DNA of 29,920 nt from Patescibacteria group bacterium (GTDB lineage: Bacteria; Patescibacteriota; Gracilibacteria; UBA1369; PNNO01): the NCBI GenBank assembly GCA_024275695.1, contig JAJRYP010000018.1:1-29920 (forward strand), given 5' to 3'. Both the position numbers and the translations under genes were made by a program. The first letter of the stretch is position 1. Each line of letters starts with the position of its first letter. Shown here one piece after another: positions 15,669 through 25,700 of this stretch. A model generated the notes under the pieces. The model was not told the origin of the DNA. It saw only the letters and a program-made list of their open reading frames with translations, and searched no databases.

Positions 15669-18560
15669 CTACCTCTCCAGACTCTTCTTAAGCCACTGCC
15701 CCGTATAAGACTTTTTTACCTTGGCGACTTCTTCCGGCGTTCCAACAGCTACGATTTCACCGCCTTCGTCACCTCCGTTAGGGCCAAGATCGATTATGTA
15801 ATCCACGGACTTAATTACGTCCAGATTGTGCTCAATTGTAAGAACCGTATTGCCCTTTTCAACTAATTGCACCAAAACGTCGAGTAATTTCTTTACATCA
15901 TCGAAGTGGAGGCCTGTTGTTGGCTCGTCCAGAACGTAAAATGTCTTTCCGGTTGATCTTTTCGATAATTCAGAGGCTAATTTTATACGTTGAGCCTCAC
16001 CTCCCGAAAGTGTTGTTGCCGGTTGACCGAGATGGATGTACCCGAGTCCAACCTTCTGCAAAGTCGAGAGCTTGGTTTTAATAGACGGAATGGCGTTAAA
16101 AAATTCGAGCGCATCATTCACGGTCATAGCGAGAACATCCGCAATGTTTTTTGAACGATAATTTATTTCGAGCGCCTCGTCATTGTACCTTCGCCCTTTA
16201 CATACATCACACTGAACATATATATCCGGAAGGAAGTGCATTTCGATTTTTTTAAGTCCGTCTCCGCTGCACGCCTCACAACGCCCACCCTTCACATTAA
16301 AACTGAAGCGCCCTGCTTTATATCCTCGCATGCGTGCTTCGGGGGTATTGGCGAAAAGGTCTCTAATATCAGTAAAAACGCCTGTGTATGTTGCCGGGTT
16401 TGAACGAGGAGTTCGTCCAATTGGAGACTGATCTATGTTAATAATTTTATCAATTTGCTTGATATTCTTAATGGAATCGTGCTCTCCGGGCAGTGCTTTT
16501 GCGCCATTTATTTCTCTGGCGAGCTCTTTCACAAGTATATCGTTTATGAGTGTCGATTTTCCCGAACCCGATACTCCGGTAACTCCGATAAATGTTCCGA
16601 GCGGAATTTCAACATCCAGACTTTTTAAATTATGCTGACGCGCACCTTTTATAATAATTTTTTCTCCATTTCCTTTTCGACGTTTAGCAGGAACGGGAAT
16701 TTCTTTTTTCTTTGCAAGATATTGTCCCGTAACCGAATTGGGATTTTTCATGATTTCATCGGGAGAACCCGCAGCTATAACTTCACCACCGTGTTTTCCC
16801 GCTCCCGGACCGATATCCAATATATAATCTGCGGCCAGCATTGTATCTATGTCGTGCTCAACAACAATTACGGTATTTCCCAGTTCGCGAAGAGATTCCA
16901 TGGTCTTTATGAGCTTATCGTTGTCATTTTGATGTAATCCTATAGAAGGTTCGTCTAAAACGTACAAAACGCCCGATAATTTAGATCCAATTTGTGTCGC
17001 AAGACGAATTCGTTGCGCTTCCCCGCCGGAAAGCGTATTTGCGGACCTGTCCAACGTTAAATAGTTTAATCCCACGTTAGATAGAAACGATAATCTACTT
17101 AAAATCTCCTTTAAAATCGGTTTTGATATTTGTTCTTCCACTTTTGTGAACTTGATATGCTGGAAATGATCGGACGCTTCTTTAACAGACATTTTTGTTG
17201 CATCAATGATAGACGCATCCCCTATTGTTACAGCCAAAGCTTCCGGTCGCAATCTATGCCCTTTACAAGTCGGACACTTTAAAATCCGCATAAATTGTTC
17301 TATTTTCTTTCTTGTATAGTCGGAATCCGTTTCACGATAACGTCGTTCCAGATTTGGAATAACTCCTTCAAAAGTCGTATTATAGTCTCCACTAAAGGCA
17401 GACCCTTCATTTCGCTTAATATTCACTTTATATTTTTTGTCACTCGTACCGTATAGAACAAGCTTCAATTGCTCATTTGTAAGCTTTTTAACTTTATCAT
17501 TCATAGAGAATCCATTATCCTTTGCCACTGCTTCCAAAATCCTGTTATACCAGGTCAAATGAGACGTTGTAGCTGACCACGGCACTATCGCTCCTTCCGC
17601 AAGCGTTAAATTCTTATTTGGAATAATCAGATCATAATCTATTTCGAGTTTTGTTCCAAGCCCGTGACACGTTGGACAAGCTCCGTGAGGACTGTTAAAC
17701 GAAAAAGTCCTTGGAGAAATCTCCGGAATATTAATATTACAGCTCGGACACGCGAAAAGCTCGCTATAAGTGTCAATTTTTCCCGAGTCATGATCCATAA
17801 CCATCATAATCCCATTTCCGTTCTTCAAACAAAGCTCTACAGAATCAGCCAAACGACTTCTGTCCGGATTTGGCATTTCAATTTTTTCACCGGAAGATAA
17901 TTTTTTAATAATTCTCTTAAAATTCTTTACAACAAGACGATCAACAACTATTTCGATGTTATGCTTCTTGTTCTCGTCAAGATCTGGAATGTTTAAAACA
18001 TTCACTACTTCGCCATCCACTCTCACGCGAACAAAGCCATCTTTTTTGATTTTTTCGAATACTTTTTGATGGACCCCTTTTTTGTCACGGATAACCGGTG
18101 CAAGTAGTAAAATTTTCTTTCCTTCGGGCATTTCCGCAATTGTCTCGACAATTTGAGATAAAGACTGCCTGGTAATCGCATTTCCGCATTCCGGACAGTG
18201 AGGCTTTCCGACTTTCGCGAATAACAGCCTTAGATAGTCATATATTTCAGTTACTGTTCCTACTGTTGAACGAGGGTTTCGAGGCGCGGACTTTTGATCA
18301 ATCGAAATAGCGGGTGAAAGACCATCAATGGACTCAACTTCCGGTTTTTCCATTAATTGAAGGAATTGTCTGGCATATGTAGACAAACTTTCAACGTACC
18401 TGCGTTGACCTTCCGCATAGATGGTATCAAAAGCCAGAGATGACTTCCCCGAACCGCTTAAACCGGTAATAACCACAAGTTTATTGCGTGGAATTTCAAC
18501 ATCAATATTCTTTAGATTGTGGATTTTTGCACCCTTTACAACGATTTTATCGGATCCCAT
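15669..18560 (-). CDS. uvrA: Excinuclease ABC subunit A
   Basis: UvrA is the damage-scanning ATPase of nucleotide excision repair; a dimer works with UvrB before UvrC cuts. I chose ATG 18560 (963 residues) because MGSDKIVVKGAKIHNLKNI matches the usual UvrA N-terminus. The frame continues to an ATG at 18641, but those 27 extra residues are not family-like, and AGGG sits about 8 bases before 18560. Both ABC modules are complete: Walker A GLSGSGKSSL and GVSGSGKSTL, signatures LSGGEAQRIRLA and LSGGEAQRIKLA, and Walker B with LDEPSIGLH and LDEPTTGLH. Zinc-binding cysteine sets are present (CPECGNAI; CPSC with CPTC; CEAC with CDVC). The length is normal for the family. It ends in TAG. The upstream neighbour on the same strand is the PrsW-like gene, 128 bases away. 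Confidence 0.97.
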   Translation of the reverse strand: MGSDKIVVKGAKIHNLKNIDVEIPRNKLVVITGLSGSGKSSLAFDTIYAEGQRRYVESLSTYARQFLQLMEKPEVESIDGLSPAISIDQKSAPRNPRSTVGTVTEIYDYLRLLFAKVGKPHCPECGNAITRQSLSQIVETIAEMPEGKKILLLAPVIRDKKGVHQKVFEKIKKDGFVRVRVDGEVVNVLNIPDLDENKKHNIEIVVDRLVVKNFKRIIKKLSSGEKIEMPNPDRSRLADSVELCLKNGNGIMMVMDHDSGKIDTYSELFACPSCNINIPEISPRTFSFNSPHGACPTCHGLGTKLEIDYDLIIPNKNLTLAEGAIVPWSATTSHLTWYNRILEAVAKDNGFSMNDKVKKLTNEQLKLVLYGTSDKKYKVNIKRNEGSAFSGDYNTTFEGVIPNLERRYRETDSDYTRKKIEQFMRILKCPTCKGHRLRPEALAVTIGDASIIDATKMSVKEASDHFQHIKFTKVEEQISKPILKEILSRLSFLSNVGLNYLTLDRSANTLSGGEAQRIRLATQIGSKLSGVLYVLDEPSIGLHQNDNDKLIKTMESLRELGNTVIVVEHDIDTMLAADYILDIGPGAGKHGGEVIAAGSPDEIMKNPNSVTGQYLAKKKEIPVPAKRRKGNGEKIIIKGARQHNLKSLDVEIPLGTFIGVTGVSGSGKSTLINDILVKELAREINGAKALPGEHDSIKNIKQIDKIINIDQSPIGRTPRSNPATYTGVFTDIRDLFANTPEARMRGYKAGRFSFNVKGGRCEACSGDGLKKIEMHFLPDIYVQCDVCKGRRYNDEALEINYRSKNIADVLAMTVNDALEFFNAIPSIKTKLSTLQKVGLGYIHLGQPATTLSGGEAQRIKLASELSKRSTGKTFYVLDEPTTGLHFDDVKKLLDVLVQLVEKGNTVLTIEHNLDVIKSVDYIIDLGPNGGDEGGEIVAVGTPEEVAKVKKSYTGQWLKKSLER

Positions 18561-18688
18561 TCGAAAAGCCCTTAATAAATTTAAAGTGCACCACGAAAAA
18601 AGTGCAGCTATCAAAATATCATGCTTTTGGCGACTTGGCAATAAAAACGTAGCCGGATTGTCTAATGCTGAGAATTGGGCCGGAGTAC
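18561..18688. other. Short intergenic region between prsW-like gene and uvrA
   Basis: These 128 bases could hold the uvrA promoter or leader. I see no strong -35/-10 pair. They contain a small TGCAC/GTGCA inverted repeat and a GAGTA/TACTC one. The region is also the optional N-terminal extension of uvrA, which I do not favour. Confidence 0.4.
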
Positions 18689-19540
18689 TTAATACTCACT
18701 TGTACGTTGAGGTGCCAATTTCCCATATTTCTTCAAGTTCTCTTTTCTTTTTAAGAGATAAACGAGCGTCGCGTATCCGCCGGCCAGAAAAGGGATTATC
18801 ATGAATGCCCACTCCATTTCCAGAAAAATGTTGAAAAATGCATGAAGGAGCGACGCGACAACCAATCCTTCAACGATTTTTTCATTACGAAACATTACAG
18901 GCCGCCGTATATGAAAAATTTTATGAAACAGCTTCATTATCGGATGCCGTTTTTTGCGTATCTCTTCTTTCCAAATCGGCTCCGCAAAACGAGCGACACC
19001 GTAGAAATAGCCAAAAATTCCGGAAAACATCACATGCGCGAACGTCGAGAAGAAGGATCTGAATATAAAAGGAAAAAACAATTGATCCATTCCGCGCATC
19101 GCGACAATATTATTAAAGTAAATGATGTTTTCAATAAATGCAAAACCGAGCGCAGCCACAATACAGAGTTCTATGGCATCATCTATACTGCGAATTCCCC
19201 TATTACCAACTATCCTTACCGGAACAATTTTTGACACCTCTTCTATTATACCAACAAACATAAATGTAACTAAAATTGGTAGCGGAATAAGCATAAAAGA
19301 AGAAAATCCTAAAATATCGGCATTTAGATTTCTGGTCCAAATAAAAGCATTTATCCATGGAAAAAACTGCCATAAATATTTATATAAAAGCAGCGGTGTC
19401 ACGGAAATCATTCCGGCAACAAATGTGACAAGCACCAACTTTTTGGCTTCGGGATGCTTTTTAAGAAATATATATCCCCACATAATTATAGGGAGAAAAG
19501 CTAAAAACACACATATTCCTATTACTGCCGATTGTTCCAT
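18689..19540 (-). CDS. PrsW-family intramembrane metalloprotease
   Basis: This 283-residue polytopic membrane protein has about eight hydrophobic segments. It carries the PrsW-family motifs: EEVSK at residues 100-104, GFAFIEN with E137, a membrane histidine in FAHVMFSG (H169), and HAFFN at 233-237. In Bacillus, PrsW makes the site-1 cut of an anti-sigma factor, and the Glu and His residues are thought to form the metal site. No anti-sigma or sigma factor gene is visible here, so the substrate is unknown. The start ATG 19540 places the first membrane segment at residues 5-25. It lies between recF and uvrA on the same strand but is separated from recF by a 239-base repeat region, so it probably has its own transcription signals. 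Confidence 0.88.
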   Translation of the reverse strand: MEQSAVIGICVFLAFLPIIMWGYIFLKKHPEAKKLVLVTFVAGMISVTPLLLYKYLWQFFPWINAFIWTRNLNADILGFSSFMLIPLPILVTFMFVGIIEEVSKIVPVRIVGNRGIRSIDDAIELCIVAALGFAFIENIIYFNNIVAMRGMDQLFFPFIFRSFFSTFAHVMFSGIFGYFYGVARFAEPIWKEEIRKKRHPIMKLFHKIFHIRRPVMFRNEKIVEGLVVASLLHAFFNIFLEMEWAFMIIPFLAGGYATLVYLLKRKENLKKYGKLAPQRTSEY

Positions 19541-19634
19541 GGATTCAATTATTACATCATATGATTATACCATGTTTTGCGGCAATTGGCTAGCATAGGA
19601 CGGCTTGATTGTGGTCAAAAGAAAAAACAGATGA

Positions 19635-19743
19635 GCTTCCCGGGAAGCCCGGTTCCGTACTAGTACGGAATTTGTTAAACAATGCGTTGGTTGATAAATC
19701 CCGGGATCTAAATTTTTTATCAAGTTTTTAGATTTCACCCGGG
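19635..19743. repeat. Cluster of GC-centred palindromes and a hairpin between recF and prsW
   Basis: The cluster holds a 14-bp perfect palindrome GCTTCCCGGGAAGC (19635-19648), an 18-bp perfect palindrome TTCCGTACTAGTACGGAA (19653-19670), and a hairpin with CCCGGG at 19700-19705 and 19738-19743 plus ATCTAAA 19706-19712 pairing with TTTAGAT 19727-19733. Several of its words recur near 15534-15626. The flanks (19541-19634 and 19744-19779) show no further feature. Confidence 0.65.
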
Positions 19744-19779
19744 TTTTAGAATTCGTTACTGCAACTTTTCCGTATAAGT

Positions 19780-20850
19780 TTATTTTAGCTTTCCGTTCTC
19801 AATTTCAAATACCGAGGAGCCACGGAGGGGGAAATCATGATGGGTTGTGGTAATAAATGACTGAAATTCTTGAATCGCATCCATTAAAAACTGCTGACGT
19901 TTCTTATCAAGCTCGGAAAACACATCATCCAAAAGTAAAATTGGCTTTCTGCCGGTTTGTTTTTCTATATAAGCAATTTCCGTAAATTTAAGTGCGATCA
20001 AAAGTGTTCTCATCTCACCTCTGGATCCAAATTCACTAATACTATGTTCATTAAAATTATAAATCAAATCATCTCTATGGATTCCTTTTGTTGTCTGTGC
20101 ATATCTTAAATCGTTTTGCCTCTGTTCTTTTAAAACATCAAGATAATCATTTTCGACAGTGGCCTTATAAGTAAGATTTAACTTGTCCTTTGTTTGCGAC
20201 ACGTTATTATAGTTTTTTTCAATAACTTCATTAAAAAAATCAACAAGTTCAAGCCGTTTTTTTAATATGTATGTTCCATATTTCGCAAGTTGTTGATCCC
20301 AAACATCCAACTCCTCAAGCAAAGATTTTCCCAGGTCAATCAAAAAGAGAGCTTTGTTTATTTGTTTAACAATACGATTATATTGAACAAGTGCGTCAAA
20401 ATAAAGCGGATCTGCTTGCGATAAAATCGTATTCAAATATTTTCTTCTAAGCGATGGCGAAAGATAAAGCATATTCAAATCCTCCGGATGAAAAAGAACA
20501 ATATTCAGTTGTCCGATAAAATCTTTTATTGAAACATCAACGTTATCTTTACGAAGATTTTTCTTTTCCATCGGAGCAACGCTCGCAAAAAACTCTAAAC
20601 TAATTTCGTTATTTTCATGTGATGCGATACCGACTATCCTCGTAAAATCCTTCTCCCACTGAATTAAAGAAGTATGCTGTTTTGTTCTGAATGATTTCGC
20701 AAGCGAAAGAAGTGCGATGGCTTCAAGAAAATTTGTTTTGCCCTGCGCGTTATCGCCTATAAAAAGGTTTATGTTTTTTGTATCATCAAAAATGAGATCT
20801 ACATTCCCGTAATTGCGATAATTTTCAAGTTTGATGCTTTTTAGCCGCAT
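19780..20850 (-). CDS. recF: DNA replication and repair protein RecF
   Basis: RecF is an SMC-like ATPase that, with RecO and RecR, loads RecA at gaps. The 356-residue length is typical. Visible motifs are the N-terminal MRLKSIKLENYRNY, Walker A GDNAQGKTN (residues about 33-41), the signature region SRGEMRTLLIALKF, and Walker B with the D-loop ILLLDDVFSELDKKRQ. The C-terminus is TTHHDFPL followed by a short tail. It is not followed or preceded by dnaA, dnaN or gyrB, the classical bacterial arrangement, so this copy lies outside that cluster or the cluster is broken. It diverges from thrS across a 116-base gap containing promoters for both genes. It ends in TAA. Confidence 0.95.
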   Translation of the reverse strand: MRLKSIKLENYRNYGNVDLIFDDTKNINLFIGDNAQGKTNFLEAIALLSLAKSFRTKQHTSLIQWEKDFTRIVGIASHENNEISLEFFASVAPMEKKNLRKDNVDVSIKDFIGQLNIVLFHPEDLNMLYLSPSLRRKYLNTILSQADPLYFDALVQYNRIVKQINKALFLIDLGKSLLEELDVWDQQLAKYGTYILKKRLELVDFFNEVIEKNYNNVSQTKDKLNLTYKATVENDYLDVLKEQRQNDLRYAQTTKGIHRDDLIYNFNEHSISEFGSRGEMRTLLIALKFTEIAYIEKQTGRKPILLLDDVFSELDKKRQQFLMDAIQEFQSFITTTHHDFPLRGSSVFEIENGKLK

Positions 20851-20880
20851 ATTTTAATTAATTTCATCTGTCGCAGAGAA

Positions 20881-20909
20881 ATCATACAGCCACCATGATA
20901 TTTTGACAA
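20881..20909 (-). promoter_or_regulatory. Predicted recF promoter
   Basis: On the minus strand the -35 is TTGTCA (20904-20909) and the -10 is TATGAT (20881-20886), with a 17-base spacer. This predicts a leader of about 25 bases before the recF ATG. The -35 box overlaps that of thrS on the other strand. Confidence 0.65.
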
Positions 20910-20931
20910 TATGCTCAATAACGGCTATCTT
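20903..20931 (+). promoter_or_regulatory. Predicted thrS promoter
   Basis: A consensus -35 TTGACA (20903-20908) is followed after 17 bases by a -10 TATCTT (20926-20931). Transcription would start near 20938, leaving about 29 bases before the ATG. That is too short for a T-box leader. Confidence 0.65.
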
Positions 20932-20966
20932 CTAAAAAGAAATATAGTTATTAAGTACCTTGTTAT

Positions 20967-22748
20967 ATGGCTAAAAAAACTTCAGCATCTCCGGAAATGG
21001 AGAAAATGAGACACTCATGCGCACATGTGCTTGCACAAGCTGTTTTGCAAATGTTTCCGGAAGCAAAACTTGGATTTGGACCTGCAATTGAAAACGGTTT
21101 TTATTATGATTTTGAACTTCCAAGAACGCTTATCCCAGAAGATTTACCGCTCATAGAAAAGAAAATGAAACATATTGTAAAGCAGAATCAAAAGTTTAAA
21201 AAATATGAAAAACCCATTAAAGAATCTATTACTTTTTTGGATAAAATAAATCAGGATTATAAAGTGGAAGCTGCCAATGATCTTGCGAAAGAAGGGCACG
21301 ACACTATTAAATTTTTCGAAAATGTGGATCAAAAAGGGCAAGGAACTTTTGTTGATATGTGTGAAGGGCCGCATTTGGAAAGCACAGGTAAACTGGGTGC
21401 GTACAAATTAACTCATACTGCCGGCGCTTATTGGAAAGGGGATGAAAAACGTCCAATGCTTCAACGCATTTACGGTGTTTGTTTCGCTACTCAAAAAGAA
21501 CTCGATGAACATTTAAAAAAGCTGGAGGAAGCGAAAAAAAGAGATCATAGAAAGCTCGGAACAGAACTTGAATTATTCACTTTCGATGAAGAAGTTGGCG
21601 CGGGTCTTCCTTTATGGCTACCAAAAGGAGCATACATTAGGCATAAGATAATGGAATTTGCGTTTAACACTTACCTCGCAAACGGATACGATCCGGTTTG
21701 CACTCCGCATATTGCGAATGTGGCATTATGGAGCCATTCGGGACATTTGGATTTTTACGGAGACAGTATGTACGGATCACTCACAATCGACGAAGAAGAA
21801 TACAGATTAAAACCGATGAACTGTCCGTTTCATGTAAAAATGTACAACAATACTACTCGAAGTTATCGCGAACTTCCTTTCAGATGGACTGAAATGGGAA
21901 CTGTTTACCGCTATGAAAGAAGCGGAACGCTTCACGGACTAACTCGTGTACGTGGCTTTACTCAAGATGACGCGCATATTATTTGCAGACCCGATCAACT
22001 TAAAGAAGAGCTTAGAAAAGCGCTTGATCTTACTTTATTTATCTTAAAAACTTTCGGGTTTGAAGATATTGAAATGAATGTTAGTGTTCGTGATCCCGAA
22101 AATAAGGAAAAATTCATTGGTGATGACAAACGATGGGAGCAAGCGGAAGATACTCTTAAAGAAGTTTTGGAAGAATCCGGATTTAAAGATTATGTTTACG
22201 ATATAGGAGGCGCTGTATTCTATGGTCCGAAAATCGATGTTAAGGTTGCGGATTCAATTGGACGAATGTGGCAACTTTCAACAATTCAGTTCGACTTCAA
22301 TCTTCCTGAACGATTTGGCATGACATATGTGGGAGAAGATGGAAACGACCATGTCCCTTATATGATTCATCGCGCACTTCTTGGTTCTCTTGAGCGATTT
22401 ATGGGAGTTCTAATTGAACATTACGGTGGCGCATTCCCCGCGTGGCTTGCTCCAACCCCGATTGTCTTTATTCCGGTTGCGCAAACTCACGAAAAATATG
22501 CGGAAGAAATAATGGAAAAATTTAAAAAAGAAGGAATTCGCGCCGAAATGTATCCGGCAACGGATACTTTGGGAAAAAGAATTCGCGCCGCTGAAATGAA
22601 AAAGATTCCTTATATGGCTGTAATCGGAGATAAAGAAGTTGAAGGGAAAAGCCTTGCAATACGTGATTACAAGACTAAAAAACAGAATTCATACCCTGCC
22701 GCTAAATTCTTAAAGCAACTGGAGAAAGAAATTAGTCAACAGCAGTAG
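20967..22748 (+). CDS. thrS: Threonyl-tRNA synthetase lacking the N-terminal TGS domain
   Basis: ThrS charges tRNA-Thr with threonine and edits misacylated serine. The protein has 593 residues, against about 640 in E. coli, because it starts straight at the editing domain: H16-x3-H20 in MRHSCAHVLAQ and the CEGPH motif are present, but no TGS domain precedes them. The class II core follows, with MNCPFHVKMY (zinc cysteine), motif 2 around FRWTEMGTVYRYERSG, the HGLTRVRGFTQDDAHI region and motif 3 IHRALLGSLERFMG. An anticodon-binding domain occupies the last 100 residues or so (PIVFIPVAQTHEKYAEEI). The start MAKKTS lies just after a good promoter but without an obvious ribosome site. The 3' end overlaps the convergent neighbour by 17 bases. 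Confidence 0.96.
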   Translation: MAKKTSASPEMEKMRHSCAHVLAQAVLQMFPEAKLGFGPAIENGFYYDFELPRTLIPEDLPLIEKKMKHIVKQNQKFKKYEKPIKESITFLDKINQDYKVEAANDLAKEGHDTIKFFENVDQKGQGTFVDMCEGPHLESTGKLGAYKLTHTAGAYWKGDEKRPMLQRIYGVCFATQKELDEHLKKLEEAKKRDHRKLGTELELFTFDEEVGAGLPLWLPKGAYIRHKIMEFAFNTYLANGYDPVCTPHIANVALWSHSGHLDFYGDSMYGSLTIDEEEYRLKPMNCPFHVKMYNNTTRSYRELPFRWTEMGTVYRYERSGTLHGLTRVRGFTQDDAHIICRPDQLKEELRKALDLTLFILKTFGFEDIEMNVSVRDPENKEKFIGDDKRWEQAEDTLKEVLEESGFKDYVYDIGGAVFYGPKIDVKVADSIGRMWQLSTIQFDFNLPERFGMTYVGEDGNDHVPYMIHRALLGSLERFMGVLIEHYGGAFPAWLAPTPIVFIPVAQTHEKYAEEIMEKFKKEGIRAEMYPATDTLGKRIRAAEMKKIPYMAVIGDKEVEGKSLAIRDYKTKKQNSYPAAKFLKQLEKEISQQQ

Positions 22749-25700
22749 ATGAAGAGCTGCCGGAGCTTGATACTTCAAGTAATAGTTTATTGCGCAACCT
22801 TTCTTCCGGATCAAGAGGATCTTCAATTGTTTTTTGAGCCAGGAATTCTTTCTTTCTTATGATATCTAAAAGCTTTGCCTCTTTATTTGGATCAGAGTCG
22901 ATCATTTCAGCAAAATGTTTGCCAAATTCCCTAATGGAGTTATTAATCTGTTTTTGTTTTTTCTCATATTCACTTTGCAGACGATCACGTTCTTTCGGAT
23001 CTTCAACATAAGGCGGAGGAGGATTTTTATCAAACAAAAGTTTAAATCTGGCATCATCCTGATACCCGTACGCTTCAATTACTTCTCTAATTGTTTCTTG
23101 CATCTCTCTCTGAAAATGCATTAAAGGACGACTGTCCCATACACATCCGGATCTAAAATCGGCATCTTTAAAGCGTTGAAACGATCTATTACTCCTTTCA
23201 TAACGATCATCTAAAATTGCGTCATACCTCATAAAAGCGTTAAATGCGTTAATAATTTTTTCTTTATATTGTCCGGATAAATCGAATCCGGCTTCCCCAA
23301 GCATTTTTTCCTGATCATACTTGTTTGCAAGACTGTTCAAACGAATACCGAATCCCAAATATGCGTTTTTGTAACCCTGAATTGTAAACTTCTTTGAAGA
23401 TCCGGATGAGTTTGAACATATATCATCAATTGCTGATTCTTTTAATGCCGGAATATAAAGCGGGGTATCGTCATGATCCATTTTCTCTGCATTACGAATA
23501 CCTTTTTCAAGCCTTATTTGAAGCGCGTCCGATGTTAATACTTCATCCCATAGAAACTTAACGGCTGTCTTCGGAGGCCTGTAATTATCCGCGGCGGCCG
23601 TTTCTCTCCATCTTTTCGTAAACGCTTCAAAATCAGCTTTGACCCATGGCCCCGTTACAAATTTTCCCGGATCTGTCGGGTGTCTTCTCGGTGTTTTATC
23701 TGTAAAATAATCGATTGCCGGAAAGTTATTACAATATTTACTAATAAATCTACCGATCCTTTCCCATCCCATAAGTGTCCTCCCGTTGCTTTCCAAAGTA
23801 GCGCCCATGAGTAGATAGTACACTTTGTCATCCGGATTAGCCTTCCCCGCTTCTATAATAAAACGCAACATTCCCTCAAATTCGGACGGATCCACAAATT
23901 CTCCGTTCATATGTTTTTCAAGTAAAAAAGCAAGCTCACCTGCAATACCGCCGGTATTCTTCGGATCGTTTTCAAGCTCTTCCGCCTTGTTATATGATTT
24001 CTGGATATTATCTTCAATCACGCTATCGTTTTGACGCTTCCAACCAATATGACTTCCTTCGCCCCAAATGCTATCAATAGCTTCGGGTAATAAATCCATA
24101 CCTGTCTTTCCCTCCACATCTCTACCCGCAAACGTACCGATGCCCTTTGCATAAGGTTGAGTAGGATCGCTTGTATAATGAAGCGGCCATGGAATTTGGT
24201 GATATTCATCCGCGAATTTATTTATTGTCATCCATAATTTCGGATTATCGAATCTGATCATTCCTTTTTCGGCAAGCGCGTTCAAACATGCTTTCGCCTG
24301 GTCCTGATTTCCTGTCGCATATAAAGTATCTTCAATTTGCCAAACTCCCCACTGATCCATAGCATCTTTGAACTGACCAACTTCTTCGTTTTCCGCTTGT
24401 TGATTAACACGTTCAAACTCGGTGCCAAACCACGGAATTCCCTGACCGATAGCCGAATATCGTTTTTTACGTCTTCTCTCCCAGTTACGGACATAATACT
24501 CATATCCCGATTTAAGAAGTTGTCCAAGATCATCTAAAGTTAAAAATTGTGTTTCATTCCAAAATTTGCGCAAGAAATTATAGCTCGGTTGCTGAGCCTG
24601 AAGCGGAGGTCTGTCTTTAAAGACGATCTCCGGCAATTCTCCTTCTTCTTTACCGGGGATATGCACAGGCCCCTGTCCTTCGCGAATATTAATTTTTTCA
24701 ATATCTTCACGCCATTTTGCGGGATCTTCCAAGCGTTCTTTCGCACTTTCGGCACGCTCTCTTATCTTTTGTTTTGTTTCTTCATCATTTGGATCTACAT
24801 TCCCGTACTTCACGCATTTGTTTACCTCATATTCAGGATCGTATCTTTCAAGTTCATATTGATATACCCATCTGAGAAATTCGCTGAATGTAAAAGTTTT
24901 TTCCATGTTTCCTCCCACATTTAAACGAATCTCTCCCTTAGATTGATCAACTAGATCGATTCTATAAAGAGGACTTCCCGGAGCTTCAGAATAAATAATT
25001 TCTCCGCGCCGGAGTTTAATTGGACCGTGACATTCCGGATCACTGGATAAAAATTTTCCGGTTTTTGTATCTTTAACTTGATAGATCGCGTTTAATTGTT
25101 TTGAGTATTCATCAAGTTTACTCTGCAAATCTTGCTGTGACATTTCCGGTATCGCGTAAGTTAAATTCAACCATTTCGCAAATTCAGCATATGTCATATG
25201 ATTTTTCTCCTCATCCTCAGCAAGATCAACTGTTTGAAATCTGCTTCTGTAAATTACAGCTTCACCGAAGGTTACACCCGAGGCATCCATTTGAGTGATT
25301 TCCACTTTTTTGGTTACCGGGTTTGGATGTCCTTTTTCATCATAGTCGAAACCTTTGTATTCAAGGGTGAAAGGAGGATCTCCAAATTCAAGCTGCATTT
25401 CCTTCATATGACGTACGACTTCGGGCAATTGTTCTTTCCTTTCAATATCAGGCTTTAAATCATGTACATTCACGAAATCTTTAAGCATCTTCGGAGACAT
25501 GGTCTGCCACTTGGCGGAACCCTCTTTTTGTAATTCTATCCAAACACCTTGCCTAACGGATTTTTCATCATCCGGATCGGTTTGATCGTTCACATATATT
25601 TTTTTAATTATCCATCTTTGAGTTTTTGCTTTCACGAATTCTCTTCCGGTTGATTCATCCTGAGATAATCTAAGTGTATCGCCCGTAAGAACCTGTTTTT

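Noticed and set aside
15514..15708. Plus-strand frame of 64 codons
   Set aside because: It consists of the palindromic repeat region and overlaps the end of uvrA; its basic composition reflects the repeats.
18561..18641. Longer uvrA start giving 990 residues
   Set aside because: The 27 extra residues do not resemble a UvrA N-terminus, while ATG 18560 gives the family-typical beginning and has AGGG upstream.
18421..18804. Plus-strand frame of 127 codons over the uvrA start
   Set aside because: It overlaps the conserved start of uvrA and the end of the PrsW-like gene; no recognisable motifs.
20932..20966. T-box riboswitch before thrS
   Set aside because: The predicted leader is only about 29 bases, far too short.
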